From NCBI RefSeq assembly GCF_023806085.1, contig NZ_JAMSLX010000013.1, forward strand, positions 26,990-90,989: a stretch of 64,000 nucleotides of DNA, read 5' to 3'. Both the position numbers and the translations under genes were made by a program. Under the pieces are notes generated by a model that saw only the letters and a program-made list of their open reading frames with translations, made no database searches and was not told the DNA's origin. This stretch comes from Hephaestia sp. MAHUQ-44 (GTDB lineage: Bacteria; Pseudomonadota; Alphaproteobacteria; Sphingomonadales; Sphingomonadaceae). Positions 18,166 to 26,566 of the stretch are shown in pieces. Numbering within the stretch: the first letter of the stretch is position 1; each line of letters begins with the position of its first letter.

Positions 18166-19899
18166 TCAGCCGCCGGCTTTCCAGCCGTCGAGATAGATGA
18201 CCGGGCACAAGGTGGCGCCGCCGCCGGCAAGGATGGCCATGAAGGTGCAGGCGCGGGCATCGGTGACATAGGCGCGATCGCCATTGGCGGGCGATGCGGG
18301 CAGCGTTGCCACGGTATAGCCCGACGTACCGATCGCCGGCGCGGTCGTCCTGGTGTCGAAGATCGTCGCCGAATCGAACATCGCGGCGACCTGCGTGCCG
18401 TTGACCTTGAATTGCAGCACGCCCGGCCCGGCTTGGTCGAGCACGGTGAAGCCGCCCTGCTTGGTGTTGCTCAGGAAGAAATTGCCGCCGGGATCGGCGT
18501 TGAGGTTGGTCGTATGCGCCGCCGAGGTGAGCGCCAGCGTCGCGGCGCCCGAGGGATTGCGTGTGGTGACCGAGGAGGAAAAGGTCGGCGCGTTGGTCAG
18601 CGCGACGGTGTCGTTGGTCCAGCGCGCGGCGAAGGCGGTCGAGCCGGGTGCCATGAATCGGGAGGCGTCGGCGTTGATGTTGGGGTTGATCGCGACGAAG
18701 CTGCCCGTCGACGCATCGACGCCGTGGCCGTAATTGGAATAAGCGTAGGTGCCGCCGAGGCTGGTGTTGCGCACCGCGTTGAAGCTGTCGATCTTGTAGC
18801 AGGTCGCGACGATCTCGCAGTCGGGCGAGATGAAGGTGTTGCCGTACGAATAGGTGTCGGTGAGGTGGACGAAGTTCCAGCCGCTCGAGCCGCCGATCTT
18901 GTAGCTGGTGAACGCCGATTGCTTGATGCGGTAGATATCATTGGGCACGTTGATGACGGCGGTGACCGGCGCTGAGAACCCGGTGCCGCGGCCGCCGACG
19001 CTGGCGGCGGGGATCGTCACGACATCGCCGACATTATAGATGACGCCGCCCGAGGTGATTTTGACGCTCGTCACCGCACCACGCGTGACGGTGACCTCGG
19101 CCTTTGCAAGCGATCCCTGGACCGAGCCGGTCAGCGGCACATCGACATAGGTGCCGTCGACATAGCCGCTGCCGCCGGTGATCTTGCCCAGCGTGGCGAT
19201 CCGGCCCGGCGAGGCGCCGGTCGAGCCATTGGCATAGACATAGCCCGAGAAGACCGCGTTGAACTCGTAGGCGGTGCTGCCCGCGGTAGCGTTGGCATTC
19301 TGCACCGACAGGCGCCAGAGCGTGAATTCGTTGATCTGGTCCGCATAATCGGGCCGGCCGATCGTGACGCACGGCCCGGCATAATTGCAGCGGAACGACA
19401 GCCCGCTGAGATAGGCATAGGTCGCGCTGACAGGTTCCGCGGGGGTGCCGCCCGATGCCTGGAGAAGGAAGGGCAGGCCGTCGGTATAGCTGCTGTCGAA
19501 AATCGTCTGGCCGGGGGATTCGGAATAGACGGTGAGCCCGGTGGTGAGGTTGCCGGCCTGTTCAAAGACGATCGGGCCGCTGATCCGGTAGAGGCCGGGC
19601 ATGGCGCGGCACGCGCGATGCTCGGCAACGCACGCCGCGAGCCAGTTCTGCACCGCTTGCGTGACGTCGAGCGTCTTGGTGCCGGCGATCACGTCCGCCA
19701 CCTGTTCGGCGGTCATATAATTAGCGACGTCGATCGGTGCATTCGGCCGGGTGCCGAGCGTGTCACCGGGGGGCAACGGTGCGACATTGTCGTCGACCAT
19801 GACGAGCGGTCGTTTTTGCTCCGCCAGGGCTGGCGCGGCAACCGCGAGCGCGGCGGTGAGCAAAAAGGCGAAGGGCATCCCCCTCAATTGGTTCGCCAT
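18166..19899 (-). CDS. Secreted beta-solenoid protein resembling phage tailspike/pectate-lyase superfamily
   Basis: A 577-residue protein with a signal peptide (about 1-26). An N-terminal pectate-lyase-superfamily-like segment (TLDVTQAVQNWLAACVAEHRACRAMPG) is followed by a long Gly/Thr/Ser/Asn-rich body suggesting a beta-helix. Near residues 240-310 there is a phage-tail style repeat (GSGYVDGTYVDVPLTG, then TSGGVIYNVGDVVTIP). The last 50 residues (TLPASPANGDRAYVTDA, then GGG and a YLDGW end) resemble tail-fibre C-termini. No other phage genes are nearby. It may be a domesticated polysaccharide-binding or lyase protein. The start at 19,899 has a GGAGG box 6 bases upstream. Confidence 0.7.
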   Translation of the reverse strand: MANQLRGMPFAFLLTAALAVAAPALAEQKRPLVMVDDNVAPLPPGDTLGTRPNAPIDVANYMTAEQVADVIAGTKTLDVTQAVQNWLAACVAEHRACRAMPGLYRISGPIVFEQAGNLTTGLTVYSESPGQTIFDSSYTDGLPFLLQASGGTPAEPVSATYAYLSGLSFRCNYAGPCVTIGRPDYADQINEFTLWRLSVQNANATAGSTAYEFNAVFSGYVYANGSTGASPGRIATLGKITGGSGYVDGTYVDVPLTGSVQGSLAKAEVTVTRGAVTSVKITSGGVIYNVGDVVTIPAASVGGRGTGFSAPVTAVINVPNDIYRIKQSAFTSYKIGGSSGWNFVHLTDTYSYGNTFISPDCEIVATCYKIDSFNAVRNTSLGGTYAYSNYGHGVDASTGSFVAINPNINADASRFMAPGSTAFAARWTNDTVALTNAPTFSSSVTTRNPSGAATLALTSAAHTTNLNADPGGNFFLSNTKQGGFTVLDQAGPGVLQFKVNGTQVAAMFDSATIFDTRTTAPAIGTSGYTVATLPASPANGDRAYVTDARACTFMAILAGGGATLCPVIYLDGWKAGG

Positions 19900-19970
19900 C
19901 GTCTTCCTCCCCATTGTCACGCGCAGCCGGGATTACCCCGGTCCGATTTGGTGGGTGTCATATGTGATAC

Positions 19971-19994
19971 GATGTGTCAATTATGAAACACATC
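19971..19994. promoter_or_regulatory. Inverted repeat upstream of the tailspike-like gene
   Basis: GATGTGT and ACACATC flank a 10-base AT-rich spacer about 75 bases before the gene start, in a locally AT-rich patch. It may be an operator. A TTGACA hexamer lies on the minus strand inside it, but no well-spaced -10 follows. Confidence 0.35.
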
Positions 19995-20169
19995 CTCCGC
20001 GCGTACCGAAGGGGCCGCCGGAAAGCGTTGCGGAGTTTCAAGCACTATGAGCGGCGCGGCACGACCGAAATCGCGACCGCGGAGCGTGCTGATTTGTGGG
20101 GGTAGGCTTAGCGTGCCGTGGTGGCGGTCATCTCTCGTGGGGCGGGCAATCAGGTGCGATTGGCCTGAT

Positions 20170-20245
20170 TGGTGGAGCCGAGGGGAATCGAACCCCTGAC
20201 CTCTGCAGTGCGATTGCAGCGCTCTCCCATCTGAGCTACGGCCCC
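20170..20245 (-). tRNA. tRNA-Ala (anticodon CGC)
   Basis: The minus strand folds into a full cloverleaf: acceptor GGGGCCG with CGGCTCC, D arm GCTCAGATGGGAGAGC, anticodon stem CTGCA/TGCAG with loop ATCGCAC, and TPsiC arm with GGTTCGATTCC. The anticodon CGC reads GCG alanine codons. The CCA end is encoded (20,170-20,172). Confidence 0.96.
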
Positions 20246-20420
20246 GCCCCTCACGTGCCCCGGTTGGGCCGGGGACGCACGCCTGTAGCTTCATGTGCCG
20301 GGCGATGCAACACGCCTTCTGCGATGATTGTGCCGATGCGCCGATCGGCACGGTCAACCAAGTTGCACAATGCAACTAATGGGCCTAGATCAGAGACGAA
20401 ATATGAGCAGGAGAGAGCCG

Positions 20421-21407
20421 ATGGCGACCGCGTGGGCATTGAAATCGCGACCGCAGGGAATGCCGGTCATGGCGGATTTCGAATCGATCGATCTGCCGCA
20501 GCGCGCGCTGGCCGAGGGCGAGGTTCGCGTTGCCAATCGCTGGCTGTCGGTCGACCCGTACATGCGCGGGCGGATGAACGACGTGAAGAGCTACGTTCCG
20601 CCCTATGCGCTGGGTGAAGCGATGCAGGGCGGCGCGGTGGGCGAGGTGATCGAGAGTCGCGCCGAGGGGCTCGCCGTTGGCGATCGCGTGCTCCACATCG
20701 AAGGCTGGCGCGACGAAGCGATCGTGCCTGCTGCCGGCATCCAGAAGCTGCCGCAACTCGGGGTTCCCGATCAGGCGTTTCTCGGCCAGCTCGGGATGCC
20801 GGGAATGACCGCCTATTTCGGGCTGCTCGCGGTTGCCGAGGCCAAGGCGGGCGATACCGTGTTCGTCTCCGCCGCCGCGGGGGCGGTGGGCTCCACCGTG
20901 GTGCAGGTCGCCAAGGCCAAGGGGATGACGGTGATCGGCTCGGCGGGCGGCGCGGAGAAATGCGCCTGGGTCAAATCGCTCGGGGCCGATGCGGTGGTCG
21001 ATTACAAGGCCGGGAATCTCGTGAAGGCGCTCGGCGCCGCGGCGCCGCGGGGCATCGACGTCTATTTCGACAATGTCGGCGGCGATCATCTCGATGCCGC
21101 GCTGGCGGTGGCGAACGAGCGCGCGCGCTTTGCGCTGTGCGGCATGATCGAAATCTATAACGACATGCGGCCGACCGAATTGCGCTATCTTGCGCGCGCG
21201 ATCGGCGCCCGCATCCGGATGCAGGGCTTTATCGTCGTCGATTATTTCGCGCGGATGGACGAATTCTACGCCGACATGGCAGGGCTGCTCCAGGCGGGCA
21301 AGCTCCACGCGCGTGAGACCGTTCATGACGGGCTGGCGGCGATGCCGGGGGCGTTTCTGGACCTGTTCAGCGGCGGCAATACCGGCAAGATGCTCGTCCG
21401 CGTCTGA
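20421..21407 (+). CDS. NADP-dependent oxidoreductase of the LTB4 dehydrogenase/CurA-type MDR family
   Basis: A 328-residue zinc-independent medium-chain reductase. It has the family N-terminal NRWLSVDPYMRGRM segment and the nucleotide-binding SAAAGAVGSTVVQVAK motif near residue 150. Related enzymes (CurA, YncB, plant 2-alkenal reductases) reduce alpha,beta-unsaturated carbonyls with NADPH. The ATG at 20,421 has an AGGAG box 7 bases upstream. The frame continues open upstream but lacks a better start. It stands alone, and the substrate is not predictable. Confidence 0.9.
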   Translation: MATAWALKSRPQGMPVMADFESIDLPQRALAEGEVRVANRWLSVDPYMRGRMNDVKSYVPPYALGEAMQGGAVGEVIESRAEGLAVGDRVLHIEGWRDEAIVPAAGIQKLPQLGVPDQAFLGQLGMPGMTAYFGLLAVAEAKAGDTVFVSAAAGAVGSTVVQVAKAKGMTVIGSAGGAEKCAWVKSLGADAVVDYKAGNLVKALGAAAPRGIDVYFDNVGGDHLDAALAVANERARFALCGMIEIYNDMRPTELRYLARAIGARIRMQGFIVVDYFARMDEFYADMAGLLQAGKLHARETVHDGLAAMPGAFLDLFSGGNTGKMLVRV

Positions 21408-21426
21408 GGGCGAAGCCGCGCATCGT

Positions 21427-22110
21427 TCAGGGGCGTGGCGGTGCGATCGCCATGCTCGTATATTGCGCGAGCGGCTTCCAGCCGAGCGCGGTGTAGAGCG
21501 CGCGACCGGGTTCGGTCGCGACCAGCAGTCCGCGCCGGGCGCCGCGCGCGACCGCCGCGTGGTCGAGCGCGGCCACCAGCGCGCGGCCGATCCCCAGGCG
21601 ACGGTGGTCCTCATGCGTGGCGATGCGATCGTAGATCGCCGCGCGGTCGATAACGACGACATGGCCGGTCGCGATGACGCTGTCGTCGGCGGCGAGCACG
21701 CATATGCTATCGATGCCCTCCGCCGTCTCGCGTTCGAGCCGATAGCCATCGGGCAGCGGGATCGCCTCGGGCGCAATGTCGTCGCGCTGCATGAAGGTGC
21801 CCGGCGGATCGAGGCGCCAGCGGCGCGGCACCAGCACGCGCACCGTTTCCGGCGGCGCGCAGACCTTGAGGCAGATGCCGGGCAGCCGGATGTCCTCCGC
21901 CAGCCGGGTCAGCGTCGCCGATACCGCGGGGAAGACATAGCGCGTGCGCTGATCGGGCGCGCCGACTTCGATGCGGAAGCCGTCGCGGTGCCGTTCGGGT
22001 GGCGGTGTGCCACGGATGCGCGCCCATCCGCTGACCCAGGTTTCGACGAGATGAGGGGGAGCGCCGGCCATATCGGGGCCGTATCGTTCGTGGCGAGCGT
22101 AAGCAACCAC
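21427..22110 (-). CDS. GNAT family N-acetyltransferase
   Basis: A 227-residue protein with a C-terminal GNAT domain (TATGHVVVIDRAAIYDRIAT-like strand, then RRLGIGRALVAALDHAAVARG as acetyl-CoA loop) and an N-terminal region of its own. The substrate is unknown. Start choice is uncertain: GTG at 22,110 sits behind a TATAAC element and no ribosome binding site, while ATG at 22,071 would shorten it by 13 residues. It converges on the oxidoreductase gene with a 19-base gap. Confidence 0.8.
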   Translation of the reverse strand: MVAYARHERYGPDMAGAPPHLVETWVSGWARIRGTPPPERHRDGFRIEVGAPDQRTRYVFPAVSATLTRLAEDIRLPGICLKVCAPPETVRVLVPRRWRLDPPGTFMQRDDIAPEAIPLPDGYRLERETAEGIDSICVLAADDSVIATGHVVVIDRAAIYDRIATHEDHRRLGIGRALVAALDHAAVARGARRGLLVATEPGRALYTALGWKPLAQYTSMAIAPPRP

Positions 22111-22132
22111 CGCGATCGTGGGTTATAGTAGG

Positions 22133-22213
22133 CCGCACCGGCCCGCTCCCCCACCCCACCTCCCAAGTCATTATACTGCATGGGAGGTGGGGTGGGGGAG
22201 CGGGCCGGTGCGG
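22133..22213. repeat. 33-bp perfect inverted repeat (type C)
   Basis: Arms at 22,133-22,165 and 22,181-22,213 are exactly complementary over 33 bases (core ACCGGCCCGCTCCCCCACCC) with a 15-base loop. It lies upstream of the GNAT gene and downstream of rpsI. A diverged copy occurs at 31,661-31,733, so this is a dispersed element, probably a MITE or REP-like repeat. Confidence 0.8.
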
Positions 22214-22264
22214 TTTCCACGTAAGCGGAATGAATTCCGACGCGAACAATGCGGCCGCGACGGG

Positions 22265-22298
22265 ATAAAAAAGGGCGGCGCCGCTGCCGGCACCGCCC
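22265..22298 (-). terminator. Intrinsic terminator of rplM-rpsI
   Basis: An 11-bp GC-rich stem (arms 22,273-22,283 and 22,288-22,298, one G-T pair) with a 4-base loop lies 22 bases beyond the rpsI stop. On the minus strand it is followed by TTTTTTAT, a classic terminator tail. Confidence 0.88.
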
Positions 22299-22319
22299 CA
22301 TTTTTCCAAAGCCTTGGGT

Positions 22320-22859
22320 TTAGCGCTTCGAGAACTGGAAGCTGCGACGCGCCTTGGCGCGGCCGTACTTCTTGCGCTCGACGGTGCGGCTGTCGCGGGT
22401 CAGGAAGCCCGCCGCCTTGACCGGGGCGCGCAGCGCCGGCTCGTAGCGGGCCAGCGCCTGGCTGATGCCGTGCTTGACCGCGCCGGCCTGCCCCGAAAGC
22501 CCGCCGCCCTTGACGGTGCAGATCACGTCATACTGGCCCTGCCGTGCCGCCACGTCGAACGGCTGGTTGATGACGAGACGCAGCGTCGGCCGCGCGAAAT
22601 AGACTTCCTGGTCGCGACCGTTGATCACGATCTTGCCCGAACCCGGCTTGAGCCAGACGCGGGCAACCGCATCCTTGCGGCGGCCGGTGGCATAGGCGCG
22701 GCCCTGCTTGTCGATCTCCTGCTCGCGCAGGGGTGTGACCGGCTGGGCAGCGACGGGGGCGGGCGCCTCGGCAGCGGCAGCGGCGTCAGCCGTGGGCTGC
22801 TGTGCCTGGTCGCCCGCAATGGCGCCCAGATCGGAAAGCGATTGACGATTGTCGGACAT
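22320..22859 (-). CDS. rpsI: 30S ribosomal protein S9
   Basis: A 179-residue S9 with the conserved [18 protein letters not shown] core and the C-terminal [17 protein letters not shown] tail that reaches the P site. It carries an Ala/Pro/Gln-rich N-terminal extension of about 50 residues, as in other alphaproteobacteria. It overlaps the rplM stop by one base (TAATG) and is followed by a strong terminator. Confidence 0.98.
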   Translation of the reverse strand: MSDNRQSLSDLGAIAGDQAQQPTADAAAAAEAPAPVAAQPVTPLREQEIDKQGRAYATGRRKDAVARVWLKPGSGKIVINGRDQEVYFARPTLRLVINQPFDVAARQGQYDVICTVKGGGLSGQAGAVKHGISQALARYEPALRAPVKAAGFLTRDSRTVERKKYGRAKARRSFQFSKR

Positions 22860-23338
22860 TATTTGCCCACCTTGTTCTTGCGATTCATGCTCGCGATATC
22901 GAGCACTTCGGGGTTCTGCGCGACGTGCGGATGCTCGGTCCCGGCATAGATGCGCAGGTTGCGCATCTGCTGGCGGCCCAGCGGCCCGCGCGGAATCATG
23001 CGCTCGATCGCCTTTTCGAGCACGCGCTCGGGGAAGCGGCCCTCGAGGACCTTCCCGGCGGTGATGCTCTTGATCCCGCCTGCATAACCGGTGTGCCGGT
23101 AATAGACCTTGTCGGCGAGCTTGTTGCCGGTGAAGCGCACCTTGTCCGCATTGATGACGATGACATTGTCACCGCAATCGACATGGGGGGTGAAGCTCAC
23201 CTTGTGCTTGCCGCGCAGGACATTGGCGATGATCGTCGCCGCGCGTCCGACCACCAGGCCGTCGGCATCGACGATATGCCATTTTTTATCCACCTCATGC
23301 GGCTTGGCCGACTTGGTGGTCTTCATCAGCGCCTTCAT
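22859..23338 (-). CDS. rplM: 50S ribosomal protein L13
   Basis: A 159-residue L13, recognisable from [20 protein letters not shown] and the [20 protein letters not shown] segment. It is first in the rplM-rpsI operon. The pair is almost universal in bacteria. An AAGAGG box lies upstream, and a predicted promoter lies about 65-90 bases before the start. Confidence 0.98.
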   Translation of the reverse strand: MKALMKTTKSAKPHEVDKKWHIVDADGLVVGRAATIIANVLRGKHKVSFTPHVDCGDNVIVINADKVRFTGNKLADKVYYRHTGYAGGIKSITAGKVLEGRFPERVLEKAIERMIPRGPLGRQQMRNLRIYAGTEHPHVAQNPEVLDIASMNRKNKVGK

Positions 23339-23401
23339 GGGGCCTAGACCTCTTGCTTGAAATAACGCACGCCGCCCGGCAGGGACGGCGCGAACGGGCG
23401 G

Positions 23402-23430
23402 CCTATTGCGGGCCGGACATCGAAAGTCAA
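23402..23430 (-). promoter_or_regulatory. Predicted promoter of rplM-rpsI
   Basis: On the minus strand TTGACT (23,430-23,425) and AATAGG (23,407-23,402) are spaced by 17 bases. The -35 is identical to that of the rplJ promoter in this window. Confidence is moderate because the -10 is weak. Confidence 0.5.
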
Positions 23431-23513
23431 GCGTGCGTGCGGGTTAGCGCGCGGGTATTGGAATACCATGAGGTCGGTGTGCGCGGGTTTAGGCCCGTGC
23501 TTCACCCAAGAAA

Positions 23514-23831
23514 TCAGGCGTGGGTGGCGTCGTCGATCCACTGCGCGACGGCATCGTCGACCGCCACCGGCCAGCGTTCGATCACCGGCAAATCGTAGCT
23601 GTGGAGCGCGGCGATCCGGGTGGCGAGCATCGCCGCGAGCGCGATCGTCGTCGTGAAGGTCGCGGTGACTTCTTCGGCGGTATCGACCGCGCCGTTCCAG
23701 CGGAAGATCGCGGTGCAGGGACGGTCGATCGTGACGCAGGCGGCGATACGCTGGTCGATCATCAGGCGTGCGATCCGATCGGCCTCGTCGGCGCCGCCGA
23801 AGGTGACGCGAACGAGCGCGATGTCGGTCAA
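23514..23831 (-). CDS. cutA: Divalent-cation tolerance protein CutA
   Basis: A 105-residue CutA1 homologue: beta strand ALVRVTFGGADEADRIARLMI, then RIAACVTI and AIFRWNGAVDTAEEV, the ferredoxin-like trimer fold. The frame has no ATG at its natural start. TTG at 23,831 overlaps the ctaA stop TGA (TTGA) and gives the family N-terminus, so a TTG start is proposed. CutA was linked to copper tolerance and cytochrome c biogenesis. Coupling to heme A synthase is consistent with a metal or cytochrome role. Confidence 0.85.
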   Translation of the reverse strand: MTDIALVRVTFGGADEADRIARLMIDQRIAACVTIDRPCTAIFRWNGAVDTAEEVTATFTTTIALAAMLATRIAALHSYDLPVIERWPVAVDDAVAQWIDDATHA

Positions 23832-24862
23832 GCGCGCCGCCCGATCGCGTGCGCGGCGCTGACGGTGGCAATCAACAGCAGCGCGGCGTTCGCCTGATGC
23901 GCGACCGCGATGTCGATCGCGACCCCGCTCAGCAGCGTCGCGACGCCGAGCGCGATCTGCAGCACGACCAGCCCGAGCACTGCCGCGCCCGACAGCCGCG
24001 CACCCGCCGCGCGCGCCTTGAGCGCGAGGAGGAGAAGCGCGGCGGCCGCGACAAAGGCGAGCCAGCGGTGGATGAACTGGACCACGACCGGGTTGTCGAT
24101 CGTGTTGGTCCAGGCCGGATCGAGCATCGGTACGCCCGCAGGGAACAGGCTGTCGCCCATCAGCGGCCAGCTTGCAAAGGCATAGCCGGCGCTGAGCCCG
24201 GCGGTGAAGGCGCCGTAGATGATCTGCGCGAACAGCAGCAACAGCGCGACGATCGCGATCGGGCGCAGCGCGGCGGGGCGGGTGAGGCGGTTCGCGTTGA
24301 ACGCCATCAGATCGAGCGCGGTCCAGACGATGCCGGCGAGAATCACGAGCGCGGTGACGAGGTGCACCGCAAGCCGGATATGGCTGACGTCGGTGCGGAC
24401 CGACAGGCCCGAGGTCACCATCCACCAGCCGATCGCGCCCTGCAGCCCGCCCAGCGCCAGCAACCCGACGAGCCGCCAGCTATAGCCCGCGGGAATACGG
24501 TTGCGGAGCCAGAAATAGAGCAACGGCAACGCGAAGGCGAGGCCGATCACCCGTGCGAGTACACGGTGGATATATTCCCAGAAGAAGATCGTCTTGAACC
24601 CGTCCAGCGTCATGCCGTGGTTGAGTTCGATATATTCGGGAATGCGTTTGTAATTCTCGAACTCGGCGACCCATTGCGCGTGGGTGAGCGGTGGAATGAT
24701 ACCGCTGATCGGTTTCCATTCGGTGATCGACAGCCCCGATTCGGTGAGCCGGGTGATGCCGCCGACGATCACCATCAGAACGATCAGCGCGGCGACCGCG
24801 AACAACCAGGTAGCAAGCGCGCGCGGGCGCGACTCGGCGACGGCGGAGGACATTTGGAGCAT
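23828..24862 (-). CDS. ctaA: Heme A synthase (CtaA/COX15 family)
   Basis: A 344-residue integral membrane protein with eight hydrophobic segments. It carries the COX15 features GGITRLTESGLSITEWKPI and WEYIHRVLAR (His heme ligand) plus FIHRWLAFV in the second half. It oxidises the C8 methyl of heme O to make heme A for cytochrome aa3 oxidase. The start at 24,862 is chosen from several in-frame Met codons, none with a good ribosome binding site. It overlaps cutA by four bases. Confidence 0.93.
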   Translation of the reverse strand: MLQMSSAVAESRPRALATWLFAVAALIVLMVIVGGITRLTESGLSITEWKPISGIIPPLTHAQWVAEFENYKRIPEYIELNHGMTLDGFKTIFFWEYIHRVLARVIGLAFALPLLYFWLRNRIPAGYSWRLVGLLALGGLQGAIGWWMVTSGLSVRTDVSHIRLAVHLVTALVILAGIVWTALDLMAFNANRLTRPAALRPIAIVALLLLFAQIIYGAFTAGLSAGYAFASWPLMGDSLFPAGVPMLDPAWTNTIDNPVVVQFIHRWLAFVAAAALLLLALKARAAGARLSGAAVLGLVVLQIALGVATLLSGVAIDIAVAHQANAALLLIATVSAAHAIGRRA

Positions 24863-24953
24863 AATGTGGGGTGGCCTAGCCGCTTTGGCGCGCGGCGTCA
24901 TGGCCGTTCGTTGAGGCTGTTCGTCCCAGCTCGGCCCAACACGTTCTCAAAAT

Positions 24954-24966
24954 GTTATATTGTAAC
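24954..24966. promoter_or_regulatory. Predicted Zur box upstream of merC-type gene
   Basis: The 13-base near-palindrome GTTATATTGTAAC matches the alphaproteobacterial Zur-box style (GTTATA-N-TATAAC type). It lies 30 bases before the MerC-type gene, and the next gene is a Zur-like Fur protein. Zinc-dependent repression of this gene pair, and possibly of the divergent ctaA gene, is inferred. Confidence 0.6.
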
Positions 24967-24995
24967 GTCACCGGCATCGTGCCATATCGCCCGCG

Positions 24996-25382
24996 ATGAC
25001 TCAGGTAGCGCGCTCCTGGACGCAGTGGCTGTCCTTGCACATCGATCGGCTGGCGATCGGTTTGTCGGGGCTGTGCGTTGTCCATTGCATCGCAAGCGCG
25101 GTGTTGCTGGCGTTGCTCGCGTCGGCGGGCGGCATGCTGCTCGATCCGATCTATCATGAAGTCGGGCTGTCGCTCGCGATCGGGTTGGGCGTGATCGCGC
25201 TGGGCCGCGGCGCGCTGATCCATGGCTATATGATGCCGCTGGCGATCGGATCGCTGGGGCTCGGCATGATGGCAGGCGCGCTGACGCTGCCGCATGACGG
25301 CGGGATGGAAGCGATCTGGACGATCATCGGCGTCGGCGTGCTGGCGCTGGGCCACGACCTCAATCGCCGCGCGGTGATCTGA
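24996..25382 (+). CDS. MerC domain membrane protein (probable zinc-regulated)
   Basis: A 128-residue protein with four hydrophobic segments and the MerC features: a short N-terminal cytosolic part, then LAIGLSGLCVVHCIASAVLLA, which holds the two-Cys metal-binding helix. A third segment with HGYMMPLAIGSLGLGMMAGA follows. MerC proteins move Hg(II) and related metals inward. Here, a Zur box in front and zur 82 bases behind suggest zinc uptake or handling rather than mercury resistance. Confidence 0.8.
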   Translation: MTQVARSWTQWLSLHIDRLAIGLSGLCVVHCIASAVLLALLASAGGMLLDPIYHEVGLSLAIGLGVIALGRGALIHGYMMPLAIGSLGLGMMAGALTLPHDGGMEAIWTIIGVGVLALGHDLNRRAVI

Positions 25383-25464
25383 GCCGCTGGCCCCGGTCGG
25401 CCTGCCCAGGGCGGTCGCGCCGCTTCGGCTTGTCGTGGGCGCCGCGACTCCCTAGCTTCAGCCC

Positions 25465-25938
25465 ATGGTTGGGCATGATCATCATGAGCATCATGGCGCG
25501 GCGCTGGCCAAGGCGGCGCAGGCGACGCTCGAACGTTCGGGCGAGCAATGGACCGCGATGCGCGCGCAGATTTTCGATGCGCTGGCCGGGTTCGACAAAC
25601 CCGCCAGCGCCTATGACATCGCCGAGGCGGTATCGAAAGCCCAAGGACGGCGCGTCGCCGCGAACAGCGTCTATCGCATCCTCGACCTGTTCGTGACGAC
25701 GAATCTGGTGCTGCGCGTCGAAAGTGCGAATGCCTTTATCGCCAACGCGCACCCCGGATGCCTGCACGATTGTATCTTCCTGGTGTGTGATCTGTGTGGG
25801 CAGACGACGCATATCGACGACGATTCGGTGACCGCAGGTGTACGCCACGCGGCCGAAGCGGCGGGATTCCTGCCGGTGCGCCCGGTTATCGAAGTGCGCG
25901 GCAAATGTGCGGATTGCACCAAGGCCGATCGGTCCTAG
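25465..25938 (+). CDS. zur: Zur-like Fur family zinc-responsive repressor
   Basis: A 157-residue Fur-family protein with a His-rich N-terminus (HDHHEHHG), the winged-helix segment SAYDIAEAVSK and NSVYRILD recognition helix. Structural zinc pairs are CDLCG and CADC, and the metal-site motif is HPGCLHDCIFLVC. These fit Zur better than Fur. No clear ribosome binding site precedes the ATG. It probably co-transcribes with the MerC gene and binds the site at 24,954. Its stop overlaps the converging GNAT gene by four bases. Confidence 0.85.
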   Translation: MVGHDHHEHHGAALAKAAQATLERSGEQWTAMRAQIFDALAGFDKPASAYDIAEAVSKAQGRRVAANSVYRILDLFVTTNLVLRVESANAFIANAHPGCLHDCIFLVCDLCGQTTHIDDDSVTAGVRHAAEAAGFLPVRPVIEVRGKCADCTKADRS

Positions 25939-26468
25939 GCCAGGACCTTTCCCATCCTGACCAGCGGCACGGCGATGCCGTCGATCGGCGAGGCGGTGGT
26001 GCGTTCGATCACCGCGTAGCCGCAGGCGCGGTAGAGCGGTTCGCCCGCCAGCGTCGCCATCATTTCGGCCCGGGCGAATCCGGCGGCGCGCGCCTCGGCC
26101 TCGCAGCGGGCGAGGATCGCGCGGCCGACGCCACGGCGGGGGAAACCGGGATCGGTGAACATCGCGCGGATTCGCGCGGGCTCGCGTGCCGGATCGAGGA
26201 GGCGCGCGTCGCGCAGCCCGGTCGAATGGTCGCCGCCATAAAGCGTGGCGCGCCGGCTCCAGCCCCCACAGCCGGCGATCGTGCCGTCGATGATCGCGAG
26301 CCAATAGGTGCGGTCGGCAATCAGCGTGGTATCGAGCCCCATCACCGCCCGGCTCGCCGCGATTTCGGCGGGCGACAGGAAGGCCTGCTGAAGGATCGCG
26401 ATCGAGCGCGCCATCACCGCGCGGATCGCGGCAATATCCTTATCGTCGGCGAGGCGGAGCGCGATCAT
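25935..26468 (-). CDS. GNAT family N-acetyltransferase
   Basis: A 177-residue GNAT protein with the acetyl-CoA loop [20 protein letters not shown] near residue 110 and the ending [11 protein letters not shown], typical of acetyltransferases of small molecules. The start at 26,468 begins at the family-like [10 protein letters not shown]. The frame is open 23 residues further upstream but that would run into the dxs promoter region. Substrate unknown. It converges with zur. Confidence 0.82.
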   Translation of the reverse strand: MIALRLADDKDIAAIRAVMARSIAILQQAFLSPAEIAASRAVMGLDTTLIADRTYWLAIIDGTIAGCGGWSRRATLYGGDHSTGLRDARLLDPAREPARIRAMFTDPGFPRRGVGRAILARCEAEARAAGFARAEMMATLAGEPLYRACGYAVIERTTASPIDGIAVPLVRMGKVLA

Positions 26469-26566
26469 CTGCTGCGCTTTCGGTTGCGATCGCGCCGCGG
26501 TCAAGAAACGGTGCAGCTTCTTTGTCCCAATCGACACCTCGATCGGACTGGTCTAGACGCCTCATA

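Noticed and set aside
18166..19899. Prophage origin of the tailspike-like gene
   Set aside because: No integrase, capsid, portal or lysis gene nearby, and the protein has a bacterial signal peptide.
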